Of a stretch of DNA of 64,000 nucleotides, positions 1 through 8,931 are shown one piece after another. How positions within the stretch are numbered: the first letter of the stretch is position 1; every line of letters begins with the position of its first letter. The DNA comes from Clostridium transplantifaecale (GTDB lineage Bacteria > Bacillota > Clostridia > Lachnospirales > Lachnospiraceae): the NCBI RefSeq assembly GCF_900626075.1, contig NZ_UYZY01000006.1, forward strand, positions 186,001 through 250,000. Reading direction: 5' to 3'. The notes under the pieces are model-generated. The model saw only the letters and a program-made list of their open reading frames with translations. It did not search any database and was not told where the DNA came from. The position numbers and the translations under genes are program-made.

Positions 1-373
1 CCACCTTCAGTCCTCTGTTCAGGCTGTGGGACGCTCCCTCTGCCGTACGGCAGTTCGCCATCGTGGCGGTGCGCATTCCGATGAATCCGGATAATCCTGA
101 GAAAAATCCGCCTGTCAGGAACGCAAACGGCGTAAAGAAGCTGAGTAAACCGCTGAACGCCAAACCTAATAATATTACAAACATAACTGCAAAGAAAATA
201 CCGATACCCTTATACTGTCTCTTCAGATAAGCATTGGCACCTTCACGCACAGCAGTGGAAATCCGAATCATCTCGGAGTTTCCTTCCGGCTGTTTTTTCA
301 CTTTGGCAAACATCGATGCTGCGAACAAGAGCGCTGCCAGTGAACCAACCGCTACAAAATACATAGCATACAT
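1..373 (-). CDS. hppA: Membrane-bound ion-translocating pyrophosphatase, N-terminal part (runs off the window)
   Basis: The first 124 residues are visible; the gene continues beyond position 1. Membrane pyrophosphatases hydrolyse cytoplasmic PPi and use the energy to pump H+ or Na+ across the membrane. The visible part starts MYAMYFVAVG, with a first membrane segment at about residues 4-20, a short charged loop (AKVKKQPEG), the family-typical stretch AVREGANAYLKRQYK, a second and third membrane segment, then GFIGMRTATMANCRTAEGA, which matches the conserved G-M-x-x-A-T-x-A-N-x-R-T block of this family. The start is supported by GGGGAGG about 8 bases upstream and a promoter at 420-448. Whether it pumps Na+ or H+ cannot be told because the discriminating helices lie outside the window. 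Confidence 0.9.
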   Translation of the reverse strand, partial: MYAMYFVAVGSLAALLFAASMFAKVKKQPEGNSEMIRISTAVREGANAYLKRQYKGIGIFFAVMFVILLGLAFSGLLSFFTPFAFLTGGFFSGLSGFIGMRTATMANCRTAEGASHSLNRGLKV

Positions 374-419
374 AATCTTTCCTCCCCTTGTCTTGGTATA
401 AATTCATACCTTTTCATCC

Positions 420-448
420 ATTATATTGGTAGAATCCGGCAATTTCAA
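420..448 (-). promoter_or_regulatory. Sigma-A-type promoter for hppA
   Basis: Reading the minus strand, TTGAAA (443-448) and TATAAT (420-425) are separated by exactly 17 bp. The predicted transcript would start near 413, giving a 5' leader of about 40 nt before the hppA start codon at 373. Confidence 0.7.
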
Positions 449-643
449 TAACGCTTTACAGATACTTTACAAATTAATGTTAAAATCGGTGTTACGCTTT
501 ATTTCTTTCGGAATTTTCTTTATATTTTAAAAAATCATAAATTAATATTGTCAAATCCTTGTCAATTAATAATGAGTTCTCATAAATCAAAGCCGCCAAT
601 CTCGTTTTCAGAGCCTTTTAAGAGCAATGAAGCGGAGCCTGAA

Positions 644-1147
644 CTAAAAACTCCTGATTCGGTCGGCGTCGTCCTCACCGGTCTTCTCTATCTTCTTTAT
701 CGTGACGGTATACCCGGCCTTTTCACTGATCCGGACATCCACGCTGTCCCCTTCCCTGTGGCCCTTAACGGCTTTTCCCAGAGGTGATTCGATGCTTATT
801 AGGCCCTTCAGGGAATTCCCCCTGATACTCGTCACAAGGCGGTAAACTTCCTCCTCGTCGTCCTCCTCAAAATAGAGGGTGACCGTATCGTTTAAGCCCA
901 CCTCGTCGGGCCTCGATTTGTCCGATACCACCCTTGCATTCTTAAGCATATTTTCCAGATAACGGATGCGGCTCTCATTCCGGTTCTTGTCCTTTTTGGC
1001 TGCATAATATTCAAAATTTTCACTGAGATCGCCTTGTGCCCTGGCCTCTTTTACGGCCTCGATTGCCTCTTTCCTGACCACCAGTTTTCTGTGATCTATC
1101 TCTTCCTGAATCTTTTTAATATCACTTTCCGTCAGTTGTTCCCGCAT
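644..1147 (-). CDS. greA: Transcription elongation factor GreA family
   Basis: GreA binds the secondary channel of RNA polymerase and stimulates cleavage of backtracked transcripts. The 167-residue product has the two-domain plan: an N-terminal antiparallel coiled coil (residues about 1-75) containing the catalytic-tip signature AQGDLSENFEYYAAK, with the two acidic residues D and E, followed by a C-terminal FKBP-like domain (VTLYFEEDDEEEVYRLV ... SPLGKAVKGHREGD). The open frame extends three codons upstream to a GTG, but that codon is immediately abutted by the AAAGG ribosome site, so the ATG at 1147 with 7-base spacing is preferred. It is the last gene of the run that starts at rmlA; a strong hairpin (1177-1202) separates it from glmM. 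Confidence 0.93.
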   Translation of the reverse strand: MREQLTESDIKKIQEEIDHRKLVVRKEAIEAVKEARAQGDLSENFEYYAAKKDKNRNESRIRYLENMLKNARVVSDKSRPDEVGLNDTVTLYFEEDDEEEVYRLVTSIRGNSLKGLISIESPLGKAVKGHREGDSVDVRISEKAGYTVTIKKIEKTGEDDADRIRSF

Positions 1148-1176
1148 ATCTATCACCTTTCCCCGAAAAAGCTATG

Positions 1177-1202
1177 CGGCTGTCTGCAGAGGCAGACAGC
1201 CG
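1177..1202 (-). terminator. Perfect 11-bp hairpin between glmM and greA
   Basis: CGGCTGTCTGC and GCAGACAGCCG are perfectly complementary with a 4-base loop. On the minus strand the hairpin is followed after six bases by TTTTT, so it may end part of the glmM transcripts or act as an attenuating or processing hairpin in front of greA. The interrupted U-tract makes full termination uncertain. Confidence 0.55.
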
Positions 1203-1272
1203 TATTATTGATTGATAAAGGCAGCCTGTGCAAGCCAGGCCAGCCTGATTCTATTCCCGGTTTTAACCGGCT

Positions 1273-2625
1273 TTACAGGAGATGTCCTTTCTCCTTCATA
1301 ACCGCAATTACCTGATCCACGTATTTTTCGCAGATTTCGTCGGTCTGGGCTTCCACCATAACGCGGATCACCGGCTCGGTTCCGCTCTGGCGGAGCAGGA
1401 TGCGTCCCGTATCTCCGAGAGCTTTTGCCACCTTCTCCACCTCAGCCTGGACATCGGCGTCATCCTGGGCTTCCGCTTTACTCTGAACCTTCACATTCTT
1501 AAGGACCTGAGGGTAAATCTGAATCTCCGACGCCAGCTTGCCGAGCGTCTGTTTTTTCTCCAGGATTACTTCCATCACCTTGAGGGATGTAAGAATACCG
1601 TCGCCTGTCGTGGCATTCTTGCTGAAAATAATGTGGCCGGACTGCTCGCCGCCGAGGCAGTGCCCATTCTGGGCCATATTCTCATATACATACTTGTCGC
1701 CCACGGCCGTCTTCTCGTAGCTGATTCCTTCTCTTTCAAAGGCTTTATAGAGGCCGAAGTTAGACATAACCGTCGTCACAACCGTGTTGTTAACCAGGGT
1801 TCCCTGTTCCTTCATGTATTTACCGCAGACGTACAGGATCTTGTCACCGTCCACCACTTCACCGTTCTCGTCCACGGCCAGACAGCGGTCGGCGTCGCCG
1901 TCATAAGCAAAGCCCACATCCAGCTTATTGTCTTTCACAAACTTCTGGAGCTGCCCGATATGGGTAGAACCGCAGTTGGTATTAATATTGGTTCCGTCCG
2001 GATTATTACTGATCACATGTGTCTCCGCCCCGAGTGCATCGAATACATTCTTGGCAATGGAAAAAGCGCTTCCGTTGGCGCAGTCCAGTCCGACCCTCAT
2101 GTTCTTGAAAGAACGTGTTGCAATGGAAATCAGATATCCGATATAACGGTTTCTGCCTGCCGCAAAATCAATGGTGCGTCCGATGGAATCTCTCTTGGCA
2201 AGCGGAATTTCCCCGATTTTACCGTCCAGGTATTCCTCGATCCTGTCGATCACTTCTTCTTCCAGTTTCTCTCCGCGCTCGTTGATTACCTTGATTCCGT
2301 TGTCATAATATGGATTATGGCTGGCGGAGATCATGATGCCGCAGTTAAATTCTTCCGTCCGGACCACATAAGAAACGCTGGGCGTGGTCGTCACGTGGAG
2401 CAGATAAACGTCGGCTCCAGAGGCCGTAAGGCCTGCAACTAGAGAATATTCAAACATGTAGCTGCTTCTTCTCGTGTCTTTTCCAATCACAACGCGGCAA
2501 CGGCTGTCGGCTGCCTTCTGTCCGTAATACCAGCCCAGAAAACGTCCTACTTTAAACGCATCTTCTACTGTCAGATTCACATTTGCTTCCCCGCGGAAGC
2601 CGTCGGTGCCAAAATATTTTCCCAT
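1273..2625 (-). CDS. glmM: Phosphoglucosamine mutase
   Basis: GlmM converts glucosamine-6-phosphate to glucosamine-1-phosphate, the step before UDP-GlcNAc for peptidoglycan. The 450-residue length is standard. Visible are the substrate loop YFGTDGFRG at residues 4-12, the phosphoserine loop ISASHNPYYDNG (catalytic Ser102), the metal-binding YDGDADR near residue 240, the sugar loop GGEQSGH, and the C-terminal phosphate-binding RQSGTEPVIRVMVE. AAGGAGG lies 9 bases before the ATG. It follows rmlD by 34 bp on the same strand, so nucleotide-sugar synthesis and cell-wall amino sugar synthesis appear to be co-transcribed. Confidence 0.96.
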   Translation of the reverse strand: MGKYFGTDGFRGEANVNLTVEDAFKVGRFLGWYYGQKAADSRCRVVIGKDTRRSSYMFEYSLVAGLTASGADVYLLHVTTTPSVSYVVRTEEFNCGIMISASHNPYYDNGIKVINERGEKLEEEVIDRIEEYLDGKIGEIPLAKRDSIGRTIDFAAGRNRYIGYLISIATRSFKNMRVGLDCANGSAFSIAKNVFDALGAETHVISNNPDGTNINTNCGSTHIGQLQKFVKDNKLDVGFAYDGDADRCLAVDENGEVVDGDKILYVCGKYMKEQGTLVNNTVVTTVMSNFGLYKAFEREGISYEKTAVGDKYVYENMAQNGHCLGGEQSGHIIFSKNATTGDGILTSLKVMEVILEKKQTLGKLASEIQIYPQVLKNVKVQSKAEAQDDADVQAEVEKVAKALGDTGRILLRQSGTEPVIRVMVEAQTDEICEKYVDQVIAVMKEKGHLL

Positions 2626-2659
2626 CTGTGGATGTCCTCCTTGATTTGTCCCTTTATTG

Positions 2660-3517
2660 TCACAGAATTTCCTTCAGATACCGTTCCAGGGCATCCTGCC
2701 ATGACGGCAGCCGTTCAAAGCCGTTCTGTTCCAGCTTATCCTTGCTGATACGGCTGTTCATCGGCCTCTTGGCCTGGTTTGGAAAGCTCCTGGTGTATTC
2801 TTCCGTATCCACAGGCGTCACTCTGACGTCCTCCATGCCGGCTTTTTTAAAGATCTCCGCAGCAAATTCATACCAGCTGCAAAGTCCCTCGTTGGTGGCA
2901 TGGTAACGGCCGTATTTGTCAGTCTCTATCATATCCACTAAAAGCCTTGCCAGATCATAGGTGTAGGTCGGCGAACCGATCTGATCATCCACGACCGAAA
3001 CAGCTCCGTTCTCTTTGCCGAGCCGCAGCATGGTTTTAATAAAGTTCTTTCCGTTGACGCCGAATACCCAGGCGATACGGACGATAAAATACTTATCCAG
3101 CAGTTCCTCAATAGCCAGTTCTCCCTCGTACTTGGACTGGCCGTATGCGTTCAAAGGCTCTCTTTCATCATCCGGCTCCCAGGGCCGTTCGCCCATCCCG
3201 TTAAACACGTAGTCCGTGCTGATGTACATCATCTTTATATCCAAATCGCGGCAGACCACGGCAATGTTGCGTGTTCCCTCTGCGTTGACCTTCCTGCAGA
3301 CTTCCATGTTCTGTTCCGCTGCATCTACTGCAGTATATGCAGCGCAGTGGATAACGGCATCTGGTCCCGCTTCCGTAATTACGCGGCGGCAGGCGGCGGC
3401 GTCCGTGATATCCATCTCGTCCACGTCCACTCCGATACCCTCAATCCCGCGTTTTGCCAGTTCGTTCATGACATCGTAACCCAACTGGCCTTTGACTCCC
3501 GTCACTAAAACTTTCAT
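2660..3517 (-). CDS. rmlD: dTDP-4-dehydrorhamnose reductase
   Basis: RmlD carries out the last step of dTDP-L-rhamnose synthesis, NAD(P)H-dependent reduction of dTDP-4-keto-rhamnose. The 285-residue product begins MKVLVTGVKGQLGYDV with the Rossmann G-x-x-G-x-x-G, has HCAAYTAVD (cofactor loop), STDYVFNG and the catalytic Tyr-x3-Lys in YGQSKYEGE. A longer open frame runs to 3724, but its first 69 codons overlap rmlB in another frame and look nothing like the family; GGGAG lies 9 bases before the ATG at 3517. It sits 19 bp behind rmlB. Confidence 0.94.
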   Translation of the reverse strand: MKVLVTGVKGQLGYDVMNELAKRGIEGIGVDVDEMDITDAAACRRVITEAGPDAVIHCAAYTAVDAAEQNMEVCRKVNAEGTRNIAVVCRDLDIKMMYISTDYVFNGMGERPWEPDDEREPLNAYGQSKYEGELAIEELLDKYFIVRIAWVFGVNGKNFIKTMLRLGKENGAVSVVDDQIGSPTYTYDLARLLVDMIETDKYGRYHATNEGLCSWYEFAAEIFKKAGMEDVRVTPVDTEEYTRSFPNQAKRPMNSRISKDKLEQNGFERLPSWQDALERYLKEIL

Positions 3518-3536
3518 CGCATTATCTCCCGGCTTC

Positions 3537-4559
3537 TTATAATCTGTCTCCATACATCTTATCGAAATACTGGCTGTACTCACCGCTGATGATATGTTTC
3601 CACCAGTCCTCGTTCGCCAGGTACCATTCGATTGTCTGCTTGATTCCCGTATCAAAGTTGTACTGCGGTTTCCAGCCAAGCTCCGTCTCCATCTTGGTCG
3701 GGTCAATCGCATAACGCAGATCATGGCCCGGACGGTCCTTGACGTAGCGGATTAAGCTCTCCGGCTTGTCAAGCGCCTTCAGAATCGTCTTAACCACCTC
3801 CAGGTTGGTCCTCTCATTATGGCCGCCGATATTATAAACCTCGCCCACACGGCCCTTGTGGATAATCAGATCAATAGCCTCACAGTGGTCGGAAACGTGG
3901 AGCCAGTCACGCACATTGGCGCCGTCGCCGTATACCGGCAGTTCTTCATCGGCAAGGGCGCGGCTGATCATAAGCGGAATCAGCTTCTCCGGGAAATGAT
4001 ACGGGCCGTAGTTGTTGGAACATCTGGACACCGTCACAGGCAGTCCGTATGTCCTGTTATAGGCAAGCACAAAGAGATCCGCGCTGGCCTTGGAGGAAGA
4101 ATACGGGCTTGATGTGTGAAGCGGCGTTTCCTCCGTAAAAAAGAGATCCGGGCGGTCAAGAGGCAGATCCCCGTAAACCTCATCCGTGGATACCTGATGG
4201 TAGCGCTTGATTCCATATTCACGGCACGCGTCCAGAAGTGTCGTTGTGCCGATAACATTGGTCCTGACAAAGGCCTCCGGATCAGTGATGGAACGGTCCA
4301 CATGGCTCTCCGCCGCAAAGTTGACCACCATATCCGGCTTCTCTTTCTCAAATAAATCAAAGACAAACTTCCTGTCGGCGATATCTCCCTTAACAAATTT
4401 ATAATTCGGCTTATTCTCGACCGGTTTGAGCGTTTCCAGATTTCCCGCATAGGTGAGCAGATCCAGATTGATGATCTGATAATCGGGATATTTATTTACC
4501 ATATGGTGTACAAAGTTGCCGCCGATGAATCCGGCGCCTCCTGTTACGATGATTTTCAT
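3537..4559 (-). CDS. rmlB: dTDP-glucose 4,6-dehydratase
   Basis: RmlB converts dTDP-glucose to dTDP-4-keto-6-deoxyglucose using tightly bound NAD+. The 340-residue protein shows GGAGFIGG at residues 7-14, the active-site STDEVYGD (Asp-Glu acid/base pair at 126-127) and Tyr153-x3-Lys157 in YSSSKAS. These are the hallmarks that separate dehydratases from epimerases of the same short-chain family. TGAGGAG precedes the ATG by about 9 bases. It is the second gene of the rmlA-rmlB-rmlD run. Confidence 0.95.
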   Translation of the reverse strand: MKIIVTGGAGFIGGNFVHHMVNKYPDYQIINLDLLTYAGNLETLKPVENKPNYKFVKGDIADRKFVFDLFEKEKPDMVVNFAAESHVDRSITDPEAFVRTNVIGTTTLLDACREYGIKRYHQVSTDEVYGDLPLDRPDLFFTEETPLHTSSPYSSSKASADLFVLAYNRTYGLPVTVSRCSNNYGPYHFPEKLIPLMISRALADEELPVYGDGANVRDWLHVSDHCEAIDLIIHKGRVGEVYNIGGHNERTNLEVVKTILKALDKPESLIRYVKDRPGHDLRYAIDPTKMETELGWKPQYNFDTGIKQTIEWYLANEDWWKHIISGEYSQYFDKMYGDRL

Positions 4560-4635
4560 AGTATATTCTCCTCAAATTTATTTTCAGGCCGTCGTGCATA
4601 TTTTCGTCCTGCATGTTTTCGCCCTGCCGTATGGT

Positions 4636-5529
4636 CTATCTGTCCTGAAGCTTGTCTACATATTTGCCGTCCAGAACATCCTTTAAGTATTTGCCGTACT
4701 GGTTTTTCTTATAAACCTCATATGCGGCCATAACCTCATCGCGGCTGATCCAGCCGTTTAAGTACGCAATCTCCTCCAGGCAGGCAATCTTCCTGTGCTG
4801 GTGCGTCTCCACCGTCTTCACGAAGTTGGTGGCCTCCACAAGAGACTCATGGGTTCCCGTATCCAGCCAGGTGAACCCCTGTCCCATCAGGATGACATCC
4901 AGATCGCCGTTTTCCAGATAGATGCGGTTCAAATCGGTAATCTCCAGCTCGCCTCTGGCGGACGGCTTTAAGTTCTTCGCATACTCCACAACGCGGTTGT
5001 CATAGAAATAGAGGCCGGTCACACAATAATTCGACTTCGGTTTCTCGGGTTTTTCTTCGATCGATATGGCTTTGCCCGTCTCATCGAACTCCACAATACC
5101 GAAACGCTCCGGATCATCGACATAATATCCGAAAACAGTGGCCCCGTTTTCCTTGGAGGACGCGGCGCGCAGGCGCTTTCTGAGTCCCTGTCCCTGGAAA
5201 ATGTTATCTCCCAGAATCATGGCGACAGAGTCACCTCCGATAAATTCTTCTCCTATAATAAAGGCCTGGGCCAGCCCGTCGGGACTCGGCTGTACCGCAT
5301 AACTTAAATTGATGCCAAACTGATGGCCGTCGCCGAACAGCTCTTCAAACCTCGGCGTATCATCCGGTGTGGAAATAATCAGAATATCACGGATTCCAGC
5401 ATTCATCAGAACTGAAAGCGGATAATAAATCATCGGTTTGTCATAGATAGGCAATAACTGTTTGGAAGTTACTTTTGTAAGCGGATACAGGCGTGTTCCT
5501 GAACCGCCTGCCAGAACGATACCTTTCAT
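4636..5529 (-). CDS. rmlA: Glucose-1-phosphate thymidylyltransferase
   Basis: RmlA forms dTDP-glucose from glucose-1-phosphate and dTTP. The 297-residue product starts [19 protein letters not shown], containing the nucleotide-binding GGSGTRL and the conserved Lys of [36 protein letters not shown] and [13 protein letters not shown] are also typical. A 14-codon upstream extension of the frame is rejected because AGGAG is placed 8 bases before the ATG at 5529. First gene of the run; a promoter lies at 5634-5663. No rmlC (3,5-epimerase) is present in the window, so the dTDP-rhamnose set here is incomplete. Confidence 0.95.
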   Translation of the reverse strand: MKGIVLAGGSGTRLYPLTKVTSKQLLPIYDKPMIYYPLSVLMNAGIRDILIISTPDDTPRFEELFGDGHQFGINLSYAVQPSPDGLAQAFIIGEEFIGGDSVAMILGDNIFQGQGLRKRLRAASSKENGATVFGYYVDDPERFGIVEFDETGKAISIEEKPEKPKSNYCVTGLYFYDNRVVEYAKNLKPSARGELEITDLNRIYLENGDLDVILMGQGFTWLDTGTHESLVEATNFVKTVETHQHRKIACLEEIAYLNGWISRDEVMAAYEVYKKNQYGKYLKDVLDGKYVDKLQDR

Positions 5530-5633
5530 TGTCTTCTCCTCGTACTTTTTATTTTCTGCTTTTGTATCCATCTCAGATCCGGGCTCCTTGCGGCGCTCAT
5601 CACTGAAAATGGGCAGATCTCGGCACTATAGGT

Positions 5634-5663
5634 AATATAGCACAAAGGAAATGGGCTTGTAAA
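5634..5663 (-). promoter_or_regulatory. Promoter for the rmlA-rmlB-rmlD-glmM(-greA) run
   Basis: Minus strand: TTTACA (5658-5663), 18 bp, TATATT (5634-5639), in an AT-rich stretch in the gap between the sortase gene and rmlA. The predicted leader is about 95 nt. Confidence 0.5.
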
Positions 5664-5736
5664 CGGATAACATTTACAAAAAACTTAATATTTACCGCTG
5701 TTTTTCTCTGTCTGCGGCTTTTTATCCCTTTTTCCT

Positions 5737-6630
5737 TTATTCCGCCCTTTCGTTTTCCCGGACCGCGTAAAGGATGGTACGGGCGTCATTGAACTCATAA
5801 CTGCATGTGACAAAGGAATACAGGCCCCCGATATCACCCTCCGGCAGTTCGCGGAAGCTGCAGTTTTTCGTCATCTCATCCACATAGGCGTCAAATGACT
5901 CATGGGAAGCGAACTGTGTCCTTCTCTTCTCTCCGTCGGCGTCGCCGTACACGGCTGCTATCGTTCTCAGGTGAAGCTCCGCCTCCGGCGTATAGAGAAT
6001 CACCTCCCGGTTCTTCTTAAAAAATGCTTCCTCTTTAAATTTCACAAGCTGGGCAAACATCGTCTGATTTTTCATGTGATGCCCGTAAAGAATCGAGTGC
6101 AGTCCCATAAGATCGGCATCGCTGTCCATATCCAGAAAAATAGCTCCGGATGCGCTGGTCTTTCCCTCGAAATCGCGTTTCAGGTACGTCTCATTGTCCC
6201 CTGCCTGCACAACCGGATAACTGATGTCTGTCCCAGATATTTCCACCCAGGCGACAACATCGGGATTCACCGCCCGGAGGCTTTCAAAATCCACAGGAGA
6301 ATGATAGGGTTCCGTCCCACGGGGCGCCGATTCTTCCTCCGTCTCACGGCTGCTCTTTGCCGTGGTTTCCGCCTGGGTCTGCTGCGTTTCCTGAAGCGCC
6401 AGCCTGCGGATTTCCTCTTCCTTGTTTCTCTGCCGGATTCCCTCCATGATATGCCCGGCAATCAATACGGCGCAGACGGTTATGAGAATCAGAAGGAACG
6501 TGTCCACGATTTTCCAGGGGCGTCTTTTATTATATGCTCTTTGTTTGCCCATGCCAGGCTGCTCTTTGTTTATGTCCGGCCTCTTTCCGTCTCTGTTTTT
6601 ACTGCTTTTATCTCTTTGTTTTTCCTCCAT
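5737..6630 (-). CDS. srtB: Class B sortase
   Basis: Sortases cleave a sorting signal on secreted proteins and attach them to the cell wall. The 297-residue protein has a positively charged cytoplasmic N-terminus (1-40), one membrane anchor (41-60), a charged Gln/Glu/Thr-rich linker (65-110) and the sortase barrel. The catalytic His is His184 in LYGHHM, the Cys is Cys276 in VTCSYEFND and the Arg is Arg284. The T-C-S-Y-E-x-x-x-x-R spacing and the long loop before the Cys point to class B. GGAGGTGA lies about 9 bases before the ATG. No protein with an obvious sorting signal is encoded nearby, so its substrates must be elsewhere. Confidence 0.93.
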   Translation of the reverse strand: MEEKQRDKSSKNRDGKRPDINKEQPGMGKQRAYNKRRPWKIVDTFLLILITVCAVLIAGHIMEGIRQRNKEEEIRRLALQETQQTQAETTAKSSRETEEESAPRGTEPYHSPVDFESLRAVNPDVVAWVEISGTDISYPVVQAGDNETYLKRDFEGKTSASGAIFLDMDSDADLMGLHSILYGHHMKNQTMFAQLVKFKEEAFFKKNREVILYTPEAELHLRTIAAVYGDADGEKRRTQFASHESFDAYVDEMTKNCSFRELPEGDIGGLYSFVTCSYEFNDARTILYAVRENERAE

Positions 6631-6755
6631 CCGGGCGCCTCACCTCCATTCCTGGACTTTATATTCTTATATAAGCCGTAATAATCCGACTCCATGTTCT
6701 CACTCACCTGCTTATGCCAGCGGAAGGCGCCATCCAGCGCCTTATTGTAAACCAA
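6570..6755 (-). CDS. Possible 61-residue protein with a TTG start, overlapping the sortase gene
   Basis: The frame begins TTG at 6755 with a very good ribosome site (GGAAGGAG, 7 bases upstream) and encodes MVYNKALDGAFRWHKQVSEN followed by a basic tail that overruns the sortase start by 61 bp. I do not recognise it. The strong ribosome site in the short space between the AraC gene and srtB suggests a translated leader that could couple translation to the sortase, but the frame has no known family features and may be chance. It could also be a leftover of a longer gene. Confidence 0.3.
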   Translation of the reverse strand: MVYNKALDGAFRWHKQVSENMESDYYGLYKNIKSRNGGEAPGWRKNKEIKAVKTETERGRT

Positions 6756-6773
6756 GGTATTTCTCCTTCCAAA

Positions 6774-7646
6774 TTATTCTTCCGCCTTCTCCTCCAGCGG
6801 AATCCGGCCGTTCCTCTCCCTGTATTCGCTGGGAGTGCAGCCAATCCGTTTTGTAAACATATTGGTAAAATGGGTCGGATTGTCATAGCCGACGCGTTCC
6901 GAGATCTCCGTTATGGTCAAATCCGATTTCAGAAGATACTCTGTTGCATAAGTAATCCGACAGTGAATCAGGTAATTGATCGGAGACATATGATAGGCCT
7001 GGGTAAAAATCCGGCTCAGGTGTGAAGGGCTGATATTAAAGTGGCTGGACAGCGATTCCAGTGTAATCTTCTGTTCCCTGTTGTCCTGGATGTAATTCAG
7101 GATATCGCTCAGGGAATATTTTGAGGCAATTCTCAGCGTCATGGTCTCATTGGTAAACAGAATCCGGGTAAGCTCCAGAAGCCCCAGGCAGATGGACTGA
7201 AATGCTCCGTCCGCAATACCGCCGTTGGCATGGTGGATATTAAAAAGCAGCTGCAATGTACTCTGAATATAAGGGAGACAGTTAAGCCCCGATGTAACCG
7301 CCAGCCCTAAACCGCGAAAGAACGTCTGGAATTCGCCATCCTCCGGCGTATCCTTAAAACGCAGGGTATAATACTGCATGCCAATATCATCATCCGCCGT
7401 AAAACGGTGGGCGATGTCAGGCGGAATGATGATAACGGAACCGTTTTTTACGGGAAAAGACTGGTTGTCAATCACCAGATGGCCGCACCCGCTGGTGATA
7501 AACGCGATCTCATAAACATCTTTATGGTCATGCCACGGGTATGTCCAAAGCGGCAGGTTATCAATATAGCACATATGGGTAATCTCTACAAACGGCTGCT
7601 GCCGGTAGGGATTATCCTTTTCTGATTTATAGTCGTAGATCCACAT
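6774..7646 (-). CDS. AraC-family transcriptional regulator
   Basis: The 290-residue protein has an N-terminal cupin sensor domain (WHDHKDVYEIAFITSGCGHL, with PPDIAHRF, at about residues 40-100) and a C-terminal double helix-turn-helix (about 185-280; FNISPSHLSRIFTQAYHMSP and EISERVGYDNPTHFTNMFTK). Such proteins sense a small molecule, often a sugar, and activate a neighbouring catabolic operon. The frame could start 23 codons earlier, but AAGGAGG sits 6 bases before the ATG at 7646. It is divergent from the esterase-TRAP operon across 296 bp, making that operon its probable target. Confidence 0.9.
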   Translation of the reverse strand: MWIYDYKSEKDNPYRQQPFVEITHMCYIDNLPLWTYPWHDHKDVYEIAFITSGCGHLVIDNQSFPVKNGSVIIIPPDIAHRFTADDDIGMQYYTLRFKDTPEDGEFQTFFRGLGLAVTSGLNCLPYIQSTLQLLFNIHHANGGIADGAFQSICLGLLELTRILFTNETMTLRIASKYSLSDILNYIQDNREQKITLESLSSHFNISPSHLSRIFTQAYHMSPINYLIHCRITYATEYLLKSDLTITEISERVGYDNPTHFTNMFTKRIGCTPSEYRERNGRIPLEEKAEE

Positions 7647-7942
7647 GTGAACCCTCCTTCCCACTTCACCAATTATAACAAGAAGAAATTTTTTTGACAA
7701 TAAAATTGGGGACACGGTAGACGGAAATAGAAAAATAATTCACCAAATGAGAAGATAATTTGGTTAAAACTGTCAAAACCAGTTTTTACCCCCGTAAATC
7801 CGTATGCAAAATGATAAGTTTCTTAAGCAACATAGTAAGATCCTTTGTAGAATAATTCCAATTCCGACTATATAATGTGATTAGTTAAAAAAGACGGCTT
7901 TCGGAAGGGAACACAACTCCCTCCTGAAGGAAAGGAGAAAAA
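7647..7942. promoter_or_regulatory. Divergent control region between araC-type gene and esterase-TRAP operon
   Basis: The stretch is AT-rich and non-coding. On the plus strand TATAAT stands at 7871-7876 with no good -35 box at the right distance, which is typical of promoters that need an activator. The upstream stretch 7760-7850 is where AraC half-sites would be expected, but I cannot define them from one sequence. Confidence 0.45.
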
Positions 7943-8911
7943 ATGTATTCTGTAACTAAGGAGGATGTGCTCCGTACAATTCCCGGAAGTGAGACAATCC
8001 CCAGGAGCACCGATTTAAGCGGGTTTTCCCGTTCTTATACAGACCTGCCGTATGCGGACGGTTCTGCCGCTCAAAAGCTCAATATCGTACTGCCGAATGA
8101 AGGAGAGGGGCCTTATCCGGTAATCATGTTCATCCACGGGGGAGGCTGGCTGACCGGTGATAAAAACCATGTCCAGACCCAGTCAGTTTACCGGCTTCTG
8201 TATGCCGGATATGCCGTATGCTGCATCAATTACAGACTCTCGGACGAAGCCAAATGGCCTCTTCCCCTGTATGACTGCAAAGCTGCCGTCCGTTTTCTGC
8301 GGGCTAACGCGGCAAAATATAATCTGGATACGGAACGGATTGGCGTAGCGGGCAATTCCGCCGGAGGCCATCTGGCAGCCATGATGGGCACGACAAACGG
8401 AAAGGCCCTATATGAAGATTTGACTATGGGCTGCGCAGACTATTCCAGCAGCGTCCAGGCTGTCTTCGTCTGGTTCGGCGTTTACGATTTTATAAACTGG
8501 GCCGAAGACTGCATGAAAACATATCCGGAACGCAGTTTTGACTATGAATTCGGCGCCGAGGCATATATGTTCGGACACTCTCTGAAAGAACATCCGGAAC
8601 GTCTTAAGGATGCCAGCCCCGTCTGCCATCTGGACAGCCGAACAGTGCCGTTTTATGTGGAACACGGAACAGGGGATCATGTAGTTCCTTACTGTCAGTG
8701 TGAAAGGTTTTATCAAAAATATACCGAGCTTCTGGGGGACAGCCATATCTCCATCCGGCTTTTCGAGGGTGCGGAACACTCGGATCCCGCTTTCAAAACG
8801 GATGAAAATGTGTTTGAATTCGTAAAGTTTTTTGATCAATATGTGAGACAGATTCCCGAACGCGGGTATTTTCTGCTCGGTACGCCGGGGGACTACGAGA
8901 CAACAATGTAG
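7943..8911 (+). CDS. Alpha/beta-hydrolase fold esterase (BD-FAE/lipase-like)
   Basis: The 322-residue cytoplasmic protein has the oxyanion motif HGGGWLTGDKN (about residues 66-76), the nucleophile elbow GNSAGGHLAA (Ser about 143) and a late D-H pair (HGTGDHVVP and EGAEHSDPAF) completing the triad. The HGGGW form groups it with the hormone-sensitive-lipase/BD-FAE carboxylesterases that remove acetyl or feruloyl groups from sugars. AAAGGAG lies 7 bases upstream of the ATG. First gene of an operon with the TRAP genes, so it likely de-esterifies the imported solute; the substrate is unknown. Confidence 0.85.
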   Translation: MYSVTKEDVLRTIPGSETIPRSTDLSGFSRSYTDLPYADGSAAQKLNIVLPNEGEGPYPVIMFIHGGGWLTGDKNHVQTQSVYRLLYAGYAVCCINYRLSDEAKWPLPLYDCKAAVRFLRANAAKYNLDTERIGVAGNSAGGHLAAMMGTTNGKALYEDLTMGCADYSSSVQAVFVWFGVYDFINWAEDCMKTYPERSFDYEFGAEAYMFGHSLKEHPERLKDASPVCHLDSRTVPFYVEHGTGDHVVPYCQCERFYQKYTELLGDSHISIRLFEGAEHSDPAFKTDENVFEFVKFFDQYVRQIPERGYFLLGTPGDYETTM

Positions 8912-8931
8912 AATGGAAGGAGACGAGGGTT

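Noticed and set aside
1282-2442. 386-codon frame opposite glmM
   Set aside because: Antisense shadow of glmM; composition is that of a reversed gene.
3518-3724. Upstream extension of rmlD
   Set aside because: Overlaps rmlB in another frame and has no family similarity.
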